A DNA stretch of 64,000 nt from an uncultured bacterium. Lineage in GTDB: Bacteria > Cyanobacteriota > Vampirovibrionia > Gastranaerophilales > Gastranaerophilaceae. The notes beneath the pieces were generated by a model, which searched no databases, was not told where the DNA came from, and was given only the letters and a program-made list of their open reading frames with translations. Shown here one piece after another: positions 8,505-16,647 of this stretch; the first letter of the stretch is position 1; every line of letters begins with the position of its first letter. The DNA lies in contig CASDWY010000029.1 in assembly GCA_949284985.1 (NCBI GenBank), positions 1 to 64,000 of the forward strand. The letters are read 5' to 3'. The translations under genes were made by a program, and so were the position numbers.

Positions 8505-8696
8505 TTGTACGTAACAAATATAAGTTATATTTCGCATTTGTTATCACAAAAGAATAATCAGCTTAAATTAAGTTCGATGACTGATTTTGCTCGTTCAAAG
8601 CGGCGTCTTGTTTCAATGGAAAGTCAGTATTCTATTGATAAGATGCTTAATCCTGATACTTTTACAAAGTCTAAGAGTGGAGAAGAAACTACTTAA
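8505..8696 (+). CDS. small hypothetical protein, 63 aa
   Basis: TTG start with GGAAGGTG seven bases upstream. A promoter-like TTGATT...TATAAA pair (about 8444-8472) lies 35 bases before it. Basic and serine-rich (FARSKRRLVSMESQYS), no hydrophobic segment. The stop overlaps the end of recG by 4 bp in convergent orientation. Not recognised. The ribosome-binding site and promoter are the only support. Confidence 0.45.
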   Translation: MYVTNISYISHLLSQKNNQLKLSSMTDFARSKRRLVSMESQYSIDKMLNPDTFTKSKSGEETT

Positions 8697-11095
8697 GCTT
8701 GACTTGAGAATGTTTGGTTGGTAAATTTTTTTTCATTTAGTTCATTTTCAAGTTTTGGGAAATCTTTTAAGTTATGGTTCATAACAAGGTCAAATGCATC
8801 GTTTCTGGCATCTTGTAAAATTTCAGTGTCTTTAGAAATATCTGCAATTGTAAAATCTGGCAAGCCGCTTTGTCTAACCCCGAGGAATTCTCCTGGTCCG
8901 CGAATTGCGAGATCTTTTTCAGCAATAATAAAACCATTGTTTGTTTGTTCCATAATTTTAAGTCGAGTTAGGGTTTCTTCATTTTTTGTTGAGCTTATTA
9001 AAATGCAGTAAGATTGGAGTTCAGAACGACCAACTCTGCCTCTAAGTTGATGTAATTGTGAGAGTCCAAATCTTTCTGCGTTCTCTATAATCATAACTGT
9101 TGCATTTTTAACATCAACACCGACTTCAACGACGGTTGTGCTTACTAAAATATTGTATTTGCCGTTTTTAAATTCATTCATAACCAGTTCTTTTTCGTCA
9201 TTTTTAAGTTTCCCATGTAGAAGTCCTATTTTGTAGTTAGGAAAAACATTTTTAAGCTTTTCTGCTTCTATAGTTGCAGCTTTTGCACTAAGGGTTTCAC
9301 TTTCTTCTATTAGAGGGAAAACGATATAAACTTGGTGTCCTGCTTCAATTTCTTGGATTATAAGGTTTTTTGCTTTTGATTTTGTTGTTGAAGTATAAAG
9401 CAGTGTTTTTATTGGTTTTCGGCCAAGGGGCATTTCATCGATTATAGAAAGATCCAAATCTCCATGTAAAGTCATTGCAAGGGTTCTTGGAATTGGAGTA
9501 GCAGTCATTGTTAAAATTTGAGGCATTGATCCTTTAGAATGGAGTTTGGAACGTTGTTTTACCCCAAATCTATGTTGTTCGTCGATAACAATTGCACCGA
9601 GGTTTTGGAATTCTATTTCGTCTTGAACAAGAGCATGTGTGCCAATGGCGATATTTATTTGACCATTTCTTAAGTCAGTTTCAATTTTTTTTCGTTTTTT
9701 TGTGGAATTAGAGCCTATAAAGAGTCCAAGATTGATATTATATGGAGATAGCCATTTTGAAAAATTTTCAAAGTGTTGTTGTGCTAAAATTTCAGTCGGA
9801 GCCATTAGAGCCCCTTGGAACCCGTTTTCTACTGCAGCTAATAGCATTATGCAAGCTACTATTGTTTTCCCGCTGCCGACATCTCCTTGTAAAAGACGTT
9901 GCATTGGCTGAGTTGAATTAAGATCATTTAAAATTTCTGTAACAGCCTTTTTTTGTGCTGTTGTTAGTTCAAACGGTAAATTTTTAATAAATTTTTGAAC
10001 TAGTCCGTTATTTTTTAATTTAATTTTAACAGATTTAAATGTTTTTGCTGCTTCTTTTCTTAATAATGCACAGCCGAGTTGAAATAAAAACAATTCTTCA
10101 TAGACAAGTCTTTTTCTTGCTTTTTCAATATTATCTTTTGTATCCGGAAAATGGATTTGAAAGACTGCGTCTACTTTTTGCATAAAACCATATTTCTCAA
10201 TTAAGTATTGGGGCAGAAAATCTGTAATTTCTTCTTTAAATTCTTGAAGTGCATTAAAAATGGCTTTTCTTAAGGTTTTAACATTTAAATTTTCGGTTAA
10301 TCCGTATATAGGAACAATACGTCCCAAGTTTAAGTTATTGTTTGGTTCATAACTCGAAGCGATTATTTGATGATCAGTTCTTTCTAAGGTTAATTCGTTT
10401 GAATACTTATCTCTTTTGACTCGCCCTGATACCATTATGAGTGCGTTTGCAGGAAATAAACTTTTGTAGCGTTCTAGTAGGAATTTAGAAGTTTTGCCGT
10501 AAAAATAGTTTAAATTTATATGTCCGGTTTCGTCTTTTATATTGATTTTTAAAACTCCCAAACCTGTTTTAGTAATAAAAGCAGAGCGTCCGGTTATTAT
10601 TCCGTAGATTGTAACATCATCCCCCTCTTTAAGGTTTCTTATTAAGGTTCTTGATGAGTAATCGATGTGTTTAGTAGGATAATATGTAATGAGATCATAA
10701 GCGTTGAATATGCCAAGTTTGTTGAGTTTTTCTGCAACTTTCGGGCCAACTCCTTTAATATAGGTTACATCTGTTGTTTTGAGGGTTCTTTCATATTTAG
10801 GTTTTTCTTTTGTTTTTTCCTTTTTTTCATTTTTTATTTCGAGTTTTATTGTATTTACGAGGAGTTCTATGCTGTCTCTTCGACCAGGAAGGTTATCCAT
10901 ATTGTATTTCTCAAACATATCAATAATTCTAAGCCATTTTGGATTTTTTCCCGAGTTTTTGTAGATATTATTTAATTGTTTAACTATAAAGTCTGCAAAT
11001 TTTTTATGTTTACCTTGAATATTGATATATTTGTTTTGAGCTTCGATATCTATAGCTTGTTGGATTTGCTGAATTATTTCGGTACTTATTAGCAT
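8693..11095 (-). CDS. recG: ATP-dependent DNA helicase RecG
   Basis: 800 residues; RecG remodels stalled forks and branch-migrates Holliday junctions. An extra N-terminal part of about 105 residues, lysine-rich at its end, precedes the wedge domain, as in cyanobacterial-type RecG. Then come a helix-hairpin-helix at 113-124 (IKGVGPKVAEKL), the OB-fold wedge (150-245), Walker A at 403-411 (QGDVGSGKT), DEQH at 505-508, TATPIPRT from 531 and the C-terminal helicase and TRG region (RGRVGRSE). It is the last gene of a minus-strand group, its first 7 bp overlapping the end of the cyclase gene. Confidence 0.96.
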   Translation of the reverse strand: MLISTEIIQQIQQAIDIEAQNKYINIQGKHKKFADFIVKQLNNIYKNSGKNPKWLRIIDMFEKYNMDNLPGRRDSIELLVNTIKLEIKNEKKEKTKEKPKYERTLKTTDVTYIKGVGPKVAEKLNKLGIFNAYDLITYYPTKHIDYSSRTLIRNLKEGDDVTIYGIITGRSAFITKTGLGVLKINIKDETGHINLNYFYGKTSKFLLERYKSLFPANALIMVSGRVKRDKYSNELTLERTDHQIIASSYEPNNNLNLGRIVPIYGLTENLNVKTLRKAIFNALQEFKEEITDFLPQYLIEKYGFMQKVDAVFQIHFPDTKDNIEKARKRLVYEELFLFQLGCALLRKEAAKTFKSVKIKLKNNGLVQKFIKNLPFELTTAQKKAVTEILNDLNSTQPMQRLLQGDVGSGKTIVACIMLLAAVENGFQGALMAPTEILAQQHFENFSKWLSPYNINLGLFIGSNSTKKRKKIETDLRNGQINIAIGTHALVQDEIEFQNLGAIVIDEQHRFGVKQRSKLHSKGSMPQILTMTATPIPRTLAMTLHGDLDLSIIDEMPLGRKPIKTLLYTSTTKSKAKNLIIQEIEAGHQVYIVFPLIEESETLSAKAATIEAEKLKNVFPNYKIGLLHGKLKNDEKELVMNEFKNGKYNILVSTTVVEVGVDVKNATVMIIENAERFGLSQLHQLRGRVGRSELQSYCILISSTKNEETLTRLKIMEQTNNGFIIAEKDLAIRGPGEFLGVRQSGLPDFTIADISKDTEILQDARNDAFDLVMNHNLKDFPKLENELNEKKFTNQTFSSQA

Positions 11096-13035
11096 GTTTT
11101 GTCTCTACTTACTCTAAGAACTTCGTAAATGTTTATTTTTTTTGCTTTCCCACGAATAGATACTTCGCGTATTTTAATAACATCACAAATACGGCTAACT
11201 TTTTCGTACGTAGCTTCGCTAATTAGAAATCTGGTTTTATAGACTTTGTTGTAGGACTCAATTCTGCTTGCTGTATTTACAGTGTCCCCAATTACGGTAT
11301 ATTCAATTCTTTCCGGGGAACCAATATTTCCGACGAAAGCATCACCTGTATTAATTGCTATTCCTATTTCAATATTGGGTTTACCTTCTATAATCCATTT
11401 TTGTTGAAGTTGTGCAATTTTTTCGTGAATATCGTTTGCGCAAAGGACGGCATTTAGTGCGTGGTTTTTATCTTGTATCGGTTCACCAAAAATAGCTAGT
11501 ACAGCATCTCCTATGAATTTATTCAATACACCTTTATGTTGGCGTATTATTGGTTCAACAGCAGAGAAATATTCATTTAGGATTGATGTGACTTCTTCTG
11601 CGCTCAATTTTTCTGAAATAGACGTAAATCCTCTAATATCAGCAAATAATACTGTGATATTGGCACGTTTTCCTCCCAGCTTAAGGTTGTCTATGTTCTT
11701 GACAACATTTTTCATAATATCTTTTGAAATATACAGTCCCATTGCATTTTGTATTTGTTCTTTCTTTTTACCTTCAATCAAAAATCTAAAAGTAAAACCT
11801 GCGGATATAACCATTAATAATAGAAAGACTGGTGTGATAAGTTGTATGGTTATCCCCTTGGCAAAGAGTATTGCTGCGGTTATAAGGTAGGCTCCTATTA
11901 AAAGTCCAAGTGCAATTAATGATGTAGAAAGGCTGAATGTTGAAATAATCCAAGCTCCTATAAGTACAATTGCAAGGGCTATGCTAAATTTCTGGAAAAA
12001 ATTTATTTCGTATCGAGACTGGTTTTCGAGTAAGTTACTTATTATTGTTGCTTGTATGTCGGCTCCAGCATGAGTTTTATCAATAATAGGTGTGCTTTTG
12101 ATATCTTCAAGGCTTTTTACTTTTGCTGCTGCACCAACAATAACTATTTTATTTTCAAATTCTTTTGGGTTTATAGTTGGTTTTTTTCCTTGTTTAATTT
12201 GTTCATATGACTCAAGGATATCTATCGCAGAGTATGTTTTGTGTGTAGAAAATTCATCAATAGGTTTGTACCATTTTATAAACATTTGAAGCCCATACAT
12301 TGTGTTGTTAACACGAATCTTTAGACTTTTGCAGTTATCTTCCGAGCATAAATATTTGTTGTTTACATATAATTTTTTGATTCCTTTATGTTTTGCAACC
12401 GCAGCAAAAGCGAGCATGGGATAGCTTTTATCTTTAATGTTTATAACAGGAAAGGCAGAACGTATAATGCCGTCTTTATCTATTGGGGTTACAATACATC
12501 CTAATGCGGCTGCATTTTTTATTTGTTGCGGATGGAGTTTGAGAATGCCGTTCATTATGTAGGGTTTTTTATCAACAACAAAATCAATGTCGAGGGCAGA
12601 TTTAGTGTTAATTATTTTTAATTCTTCAGGTGTTATTTGGTTTTGTTGTTCTAGATTGTAGCCTGCATCAAAAGAGCCTATGTAGTTGTCATACTTTTTT
12701 ATTGTATTAAAAAAGTATTTATCTGAATCCGGGAAGTCATTATCCGGTGAATAAATAAGAGCGTCGTGTGCAGTAACAGATGCGTGTCCATATTCATTAA
12801 GATATTCTATTATTTCGGCATATAGTTTTCTTTTCCAAGGCCAACGTATTTTGTCGATTGATTTCTGGTCTATCATTATCATTACGACATCGTCGGAGGC
12901 TTTATCCTTTGTAAGTTGTTTTGTATACAGATTGCTTATTTTAGGTTCAAGAAACCTTTCCATTGTTAAAAAAATGCCAAAGGATAAAACGGCGAAAAAG
13001 ATTATTATTAGAAAGTAAATTTTAAAATTCTTCAT
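11089..13035 (-). CDS. CHASE2-domain adenylate cyclase, membrane-bound
   Basis: 648 residues. An N-terminal anchor helix (6-24) and a CHASE2 extracytoplasmic sensor (about 40-330) are followed by three transmembrane helices (350-422) and a class III cyclase domain (455-630). Metal ligands are D466 (FADIRGFTS) and D510 (KFIGDAVLAIFG). K506 and the Asp in EYTVIGDTVNTASRIE fit adenine recognition, and the Asn and Arg of NTASR are the transition-state pair, so cAMP is the expected product. This layout is common in Cyanobacteria and their relatives. It lies 23 bp after the formyltransferase gene and overlaps recG by 7 bp. Confidence 0.92.
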   Translation of the reverse strand: MKNFKIYFLIIIFFAVLSFGIFLTMERFLEPKISNLYTKQLTKDKASDDVVMIMIDQKSIDKIRWPWKRKLYAEIIEYLNEYGHASVTAHDALIYSPDNDFPDSDKYFFNTIKKYDNYIGSFDAGYNLEQQNQITPEELKIINTKSALDIDFVVDKKPYIMNGILKLHPQQIKNAAALGCIVTPIDKDGIIRSAFPVINIKDKSYPMLAFAAVAKHKGIKKLYVNNKYLCSEDNCKSLKIRVNNTMYGLQMFIKWYKPIDEFSTHKTYSAIDILESYEQIKQGKKPTINPKEFENKIVIVGAAAKVKSLEDIKSTPIIDKTHAGADIQATIISNLLENQSRYEINFFQKFSIALAIVLIGAWIISTFSLSTSLIALGLLIGAYLITAAILFAKGITIQLITPVFLLLMVISAGFTFRFLIEGKKKEQIQNAMGLYISKDIMKNVVKNIDNLKLGGKRANITVLFADIRGFTSISEKLSAEEVTSILNEYFSAVEPIIRQHKGVLNKFIGDAVLAIFGEPIQDKNHALNAVLCANDIHEKIAQLQQKWIIEGKPNIEIGIAINTGDAFVGNIGSPERIEYTVIGDTVNTASRIESYNKVYKTRFLISEATYEKVSRICDVIKIREVSIRGKAKKINIYEVLRVSRDKTC

Positions 13036-13058
13036 AGTTAAATTGTAGTTGTAAAGGT

Positions 13059-13955
13059 TTATCTGTGCAAGTAATTAAGAATTGTTGCTGTATAATATTT
13101 TTTTAGGAAACCGAAAGCTTGCAAGTTTTTAAAGTATATAAATTTGTTGTCTTTTGTTTTAAGGCATAGGTTACATTTTGATCTTTTTTTGTAGCTTAAA
13201 GTTTCACAGTAATCAAAAATTTTAAAATATTCATTTTTGTAAAATAAATAAGTGCTTTGCCAAGGTGCGAGCCCCCTTATTTTATTGTGGATTTCGTTAA
13301 AGGTCATATTCTGAGGAATTACAATAATTTCGTCCGGTTTAATGTGCCCAAAGTAACTTGCATCTTTTTCATTTTGTTTAATTGGCATAAGTATTTCTGT
13401 GTCCAGTTTTTTTATTAATATAGGGCAGAGGTTTTCAACCTCCTTGCATATGCGAGTTTTTAGGGTTTGTGCATTATCTGTATTTAATATATCGACTTCC
13501 TTTTGCATTAAAATCGCTCCAGCGTCAAATTTTTCGTTAATAAGATGAAAAGTTATACCTGTTTTTTTCTCTCCAAACATAATTGCTCTGGAATAAGGAT
13601 TTGCTCCCCTGTATTTTGGTAAAAGGGATGGATGAATATTTATTGCGGCTATTTGTGGAATATCAAAAACTTCCTTCTTTATTTTTTCTCCCCAGGTACC
13701 GACAAGAAGAATATCCGGATTTAGTTTTAGTAGTTTATTTTTGAATTTTGGACTATTGGCACTATTAGCTTTGATTATCGGAAGTTTTTGTTGTTTAATA
13801 AATTTTTCTGTGTAGTCGCTTTTAAATAATTTTTTTATTTTATTTTTTTTAGTATTTTCCCAGTTCATTATGCCAACGATTTGAGCGTTTGTCTTTAAAA
13901 CGCCTTCTATCATTGAATAAAGCATGTCAGAAGAACCTAAAATTACTATTTTCAT
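13059..13955 (-). CDS. formyltransferase-fold protein, Fmt-like
   Basis: 298 residues of the formyl transferase fold. The catalytic Asn/His/Asp set is seen in INIHPSLLPKYRGANP (Asn, His) and FDAGAILMQKEVDI (Asp), and GTWGEKI is the usual preceding loop. The C-terminal 100 residues are shaped like the Fmt C-terminal OB domain but diverge (Cys-rich CNLCLKTKDNKF). It could be the methionyl-tRNA formyltransferase or a paralogue that formylates an amino sugar; the SLLPKYRG form differs a little from the usual Fmt SLLPxxRGAAP. First gene of the operon with the cyclase and recG. Confidence 0.75.
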   Translation of the reverse strand: MKIVILGSSDMLYSMIEGVLKTNAQIVGIMNWENTKKNKIKKLFKSDYTEKFIKQQKLPIIKANSANSPKFKNKLLKLNPDILLVGTWGEKIKKEVFDIPQIAAINIHPSLLPKYRGANPYSRAIMFGEKKTGITFHLINEKFDAGAILMQKEVDILNTDNAQTLKTRICKEVENLCPILIKKLDTEILMPIKQNEKDASYFGHIKPDEIIVIPQNMTFNEIHNKIRGLAPWQSTYLFYKNEYFKIFDYCETLSYKKRSKCNLCLKTKDNKFIYFKNLQAFGFLKKYYTATILNYLHR

Positions 13956-14019
13956 ACTTTTATTGTATCAAAATTTTTTAAAATGGCACATGCTCTTTTA
14001 GTTTTTTTAGTTTGAAAAA

Positions 14020-14053
14020 TAGACCATATGGATTATGCAATTAGTCCATTTGG
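14020..14053 (+). promoter_or_regulatory. paired 12-mer direct repeat, possible operator
   Basis: TAGACCATATGG (14020-14031) and TAGTCCATTTGG (14042-14053) agree at 10 of 12 positions and are 22 bp apart, two helical turns. They lie about 100 bp upstream of the 113-residue gene. A similar 12-mer occurs before the sensor gene at 51297, and a weaker relative before the one at 32729. The rest of the 13956-14145 gap holds only a 15-codon frame (14098-14144) ending just before the next start. Confidence 0.35.
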
Positions 14054-14145
14054 TTGTGTTGTATATCTTAAAATAAGCGATAATAGTATTGAGGAGATGT
14101 TGATAGTTAGAATAGTTAATTATATTAACGGGGAGATTAAATAAA

Positions 14146-14487
14146 GTGTTGAATGGGATATATAATGATGGTGTAAATAACGGATATATAAGTAGAGATA
14201 CTAATATTGTTCAAATTTCTGATGCACAGAAAAAATATGCTACTTCCCCTTTTCAGAATACTCATTTTGTTGATGAAACACAAATTTCTAATGAGGCAAT
14301 TAATCTTTATGAAAAAGAACAAGATGTTAAAAAGTTTGTTTCATTGGCATTATCTGATGAAGATGATACGTCTCATATGGATTTAATCAAAGAAGCCTTT
14401 GCAGATGGAGTAAAATCTCCATTTACAGATGATATGCTGGATGAACTGTTAAATAATCAAAAGTTTTTGGATGATATTAATGCGTAA
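14146..14487 (+). CDS. acidic hypothetical protein, 113 aa
   Basis: GTG start with GGGGAG ten bases upstream. Strongly acidic and helical in its second half (LYEKEQDVKKFVSLALSDED), with no membrane segment. Not a family I know. It is followed after nine bases by the TPR gene and then the YkgJ gene, so the three probably form one transcript. Confidence 0.6.
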   Translation: MLNGIYNDGVNNGYISRDTNIVQISDAQKKYATSPFQNTHFVDETQISNEAINLYEKEQDVKKFVSLALSDEDDTSHMDLIKEAFADGVKSPFTDDMLDELLNNQKFLDDINA

Positions 14488-14496
14488 TAACTAAAA

Positions 14497-15732
14497 ATGA
14501 GTGGCGACATTAAAGAAGCAAAGTTAGAACCAATAAAAGATGGACAAACTGATGATAAGCTAAGAACAGCTTTTCTTTTGTATGAGAGTAAAAGCTACAG
14601 TAAGGCTTTAAATGTTTTGTTAGCAGGTTTTGAAACCGACAAAACAGGGATTTATGCTAACTTTATAGGAGATTGTTATCAAAAGTTAGGCTCGTTGGGA
14701 GATGCGGTCCATTTTTGGCAAAAAGCAATATCTTTAAATCCAACTTGTTATCAAGCTTTTCTTGGTCTTGGGAATGCTATGTATTCTCAAAACAACATAA
14801 AGCAAGCTTTAATATATTGGCATATTGCATTGAGTATCTGTCCTGAAAATGCTCAAATAAATTATAACCTCGCTACAGCGTATTCCAGAAGAGATGAGCG
14901 TTTACCCGCAATTTATTATTATGAAAAATTTCTAAAATATTGTCAGGATGTTAATGGTAAAGATTATAAATATGTAACCAAAATGATAAGCTCATTACGT
15001 CAAAAAGCTATTGCGCTTTTAAAAAAAGCTTCTGATGCTATAAAAGCTGATAATATAAATATTGGGGTTCAGTATTATATAAAAGCTTTGCATAATTATC
15101 CTATCCTACCAAAAGTTGTGCAAAATATTGCTAAAATTTTTGCATATGATAGAAATTTTGATAAAGCAATTGAGTATTATAAGTTTGCGCTTAAGTTGGA
15201 CAATAAGCTTAAAGTTTGTATGGTTGATATCGCACAAGCTTATATGGCAAAAAAAGAATATGAGCTAGCATATTGTTATTTTACCAGATTTTTGAACTCT
15301 TATAATAAAAAAGCATCTTCTTTTGATGAAATTGAGCGTATTGCCGCTTATGCAAAAAGCAAGATAAGAAATGATTATGATTCAATAAAGCATTTTAATA
15401 TGGCAGTTGAGTTTGAAAATAATTTAAAATATAAAGAAGCGTTAGATGAGTATGAGAATTTTCGTTTGCTTTCTGATGTGAATGCTGAGAGAGTTACGGA
15501 AAGTATAAAAAAACTTAAGCTTATTCTTTTTCCTGAAAAAATTATTATAAAGCAGCTTGTTGAAAAAATTGAGGAGTTTTCATATAACTCAAAATATGAA
15601 GAAGCAGTAGCTCTTTGTGATCGTTTAATTATTCTTTCTGTTTTGAATTCTCAAGAGTTTTATTGGGCAAATAAAAAGAAACAAGAGTTAAAATATACAC
15701 TTTTTCGTTTAAATGAAGGGAAAAAGCATTGA
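14497..15732 (+). CDS. TPR-repeat protein
   Basis: 411 residues. At least five tetratricopeptide repeats are recognisable by the W/Y-x-x-A-L/I...A-P spacing: about 23-55, 56-89 (GDCYQKLGSLGDAVHFWQKA), 90-123 (GNAMYSQNNIKQALIYWHIA), 124-157 and 205-245 (AKIFAYDRNFDKAIEYYKFA). The C-terminal half is helical and less regular. No signal peptide; a cytoplasmic scaffold role is likely but partners are unknown. Its TGA stop overlaps the TTG start of the YkgJ gene by 4 bases, which suggests translational coupling. Confidence 0.85.
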   Translation: MSGDIKEAKLEPIKDGQTDDKLRTAFLLYESKSYSKALNVLLAGFETDKTGIYANFIGDCYQKLGSLGDAVHFWQKAISLNPTCYQAFLGLGNAMYSQNNIKQALIYWHIALSICPENAQINYNLATAYSRRDERLPAIYYYEKFLKYCQDVNGKDYKYVTKMISSLRQKAIALLKKASDAIKADNINIGVQYYIKALHNYPILPKVVQNIAKIFAYDRNFDKAIEYYKFALKLDNKLKVCMVDIAQAYMAKKEYELAYCYFTRFLNSYNKKASSFDEIERIAAYAKSKIRNDYDSIKHFNMAVEFENNLKYKEALDEYENFRLLSDVNAERVTESIKKLKLILFPEKIIIKQLVEKIEEFSYNSKYEEAVALCDRLIILSVLNSQEFYWANKKKQELKYTLFRLNEGKKH

Positions 15733-16151
15733 AAAATTTGTTATATCGTTTCTTTTATAAGTATATTTTACGAAGAAAATATTACAGGAATGGAGCTTGT
15801 AAAGGGTGCGGAGCATGTTGTACCCATATTTACGTAAAGCATGTAAAAGGTGTTGTCAAAACGGAAGACGAGTTTAATAAACTAAAGCTTTTGCATCCGT
15901 TTTATACGTACTTGAAAATATTGGGAGAGGATGAAATAGGTCTTTATTTTGAATGTAGCAACCTGGATAAGGGGACAAAAAAATGCAAAATACATTCAAA
16001 ACGACCAGGAATCTGTAGAAGATATCCACAGGAAGAAATTTTTCTTTTAGGTGGAACTCTTAAAGAAGATTGTGGGTATAACTTTGTTCCTATAGATAGT
16101 TTTGAAGATGTAATGAAAAAAATTCAAAAGAAAAAAAGATTTTTCTTTTGA
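15729..16151 (+). CDS. YkgJ-family cysteine-cluster protein
   Basis: 140 residues with the eight-Cys pattern of YkgJ-type proteins: GACKGCGACCTHIYV near the N-terminus, then FECSNLD, KKCKIHSKRPGICRRYP and EDCGYNF. These proteins are predicted to bind Zn or an Fe-S cluster; the biochemical role is not established. A TTG start overlaps the TPR stop. A paralogue lies at 51457-51846 with the same N-terminal pattern of aromatic residues before the first Cys pair. Confidence 0.85.
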   Translation: MKNLLYRFFYKYILRRKYYRNGACKGCGACCTHIYVKHVKGVVKTEDEFNKLKLLHPFYTYLKILGEDEIGLYFECSNLDKGTKKCKIHSKRPGICRRYPQEEIFLLGGTLKEDCGYNFVPIDSFEDVMKKIQKKKRFFF

Positions 16152-16174
16152 TAATTTTTTTGTAAATAAATTAT

Positions 16175-16363
16175 TTAATCAAGTAATTTTTCTAGAATTT
16201 CAGCATTTTTTGTAGCAAAAGTGTTTTCACGTATTTTATTTCTGTGAATATAAGTTCTTAAAGCCTCTCTAATTAATTCACTTCTTGAACGATTTTCTAA
16301 ATCAGCAACTTCATCAATATTTTTTAAAAATGTCTCAGGCATAGAAATTAAAACGCGTGCCAT
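16175..16363 (-). CDS. ribbon-helix-helix DNA-binding protein, CopG/Arc type
   Basis: 62 residues: beta strand ARVLISMPE, helix TFLKNIDEVADLEN, turn and second helix RSRSELIREALRTYI, the classic CopG/ParD ribbon-helix-helix, with a short helical tail. Such proteins are antitoxins or small repressors. No toxin gene follows on the same strand, so a stand-alone regulator is more likely. It lies just outside the island, and I see no specific operator. Confidence 0.8.
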   Translation of the reverse strand: MARVLISMPETFLKNIDEVADLENRSRSELIREALRTYIHRNKIRENTFATKNAEILEKLLD

Positions 16364-16528
16364 GTATAGTCCTCCAATAAAAGTGTGGTTTGTCTTATGT
16401 TAATATAAACGAAATAAATTAGAAAAAGTTGCCAAAATTATTTATTAAGTATATAAAAATAATGAAAAATGCTTTATTTAGTGAAATAAGAGGATTAATA
16501 TTAGTTTACAATTACAAAAAAACATGTC

Positions 16529-16557
16529 TTGCAAAAAAAAAATTAGCAGATTATAAT
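16529..16557 (+). promoter_or_regulatory. promoter of tRNA-Asp
   Basis: TTGCAA (16529-16534) and TATAAT (16552-16557) with 17 bases between, 13 bases before the first tRNA base. A near-ideal sigma-70-type promoter. The rest of 16364-16528 shows no gene. Confidence 0.75.
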
Positions 16558-16570
16558 ATAAATACAAATT

Positions 16571-16647
16571 GGGATTGTAGCTCAGTTGGTTAGAGTGCCT
16601 GCCTGTCACGCAGGAGGTCGCGAGTTCGAGCCTCGTCAGTCCCGCCA
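16571..16647 (+). tRNA. tRNA-Asp (GTC)
   Basis: Full cloverleaf: acceptor GGGATTG pairs with CAGTCCC, D-arm with TAGCTCAGTTGGTTAGAG, anticodon loop CTGTCAC (GTC), variable loop, T-arm GCGAG-TTCGAGC-CTCGT, discriminator G and an encoded CCA. Its 3' end is the integration site of the island, and the recombinase gene on the other strand reads 57 bases into it. Confidence 0.97.
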
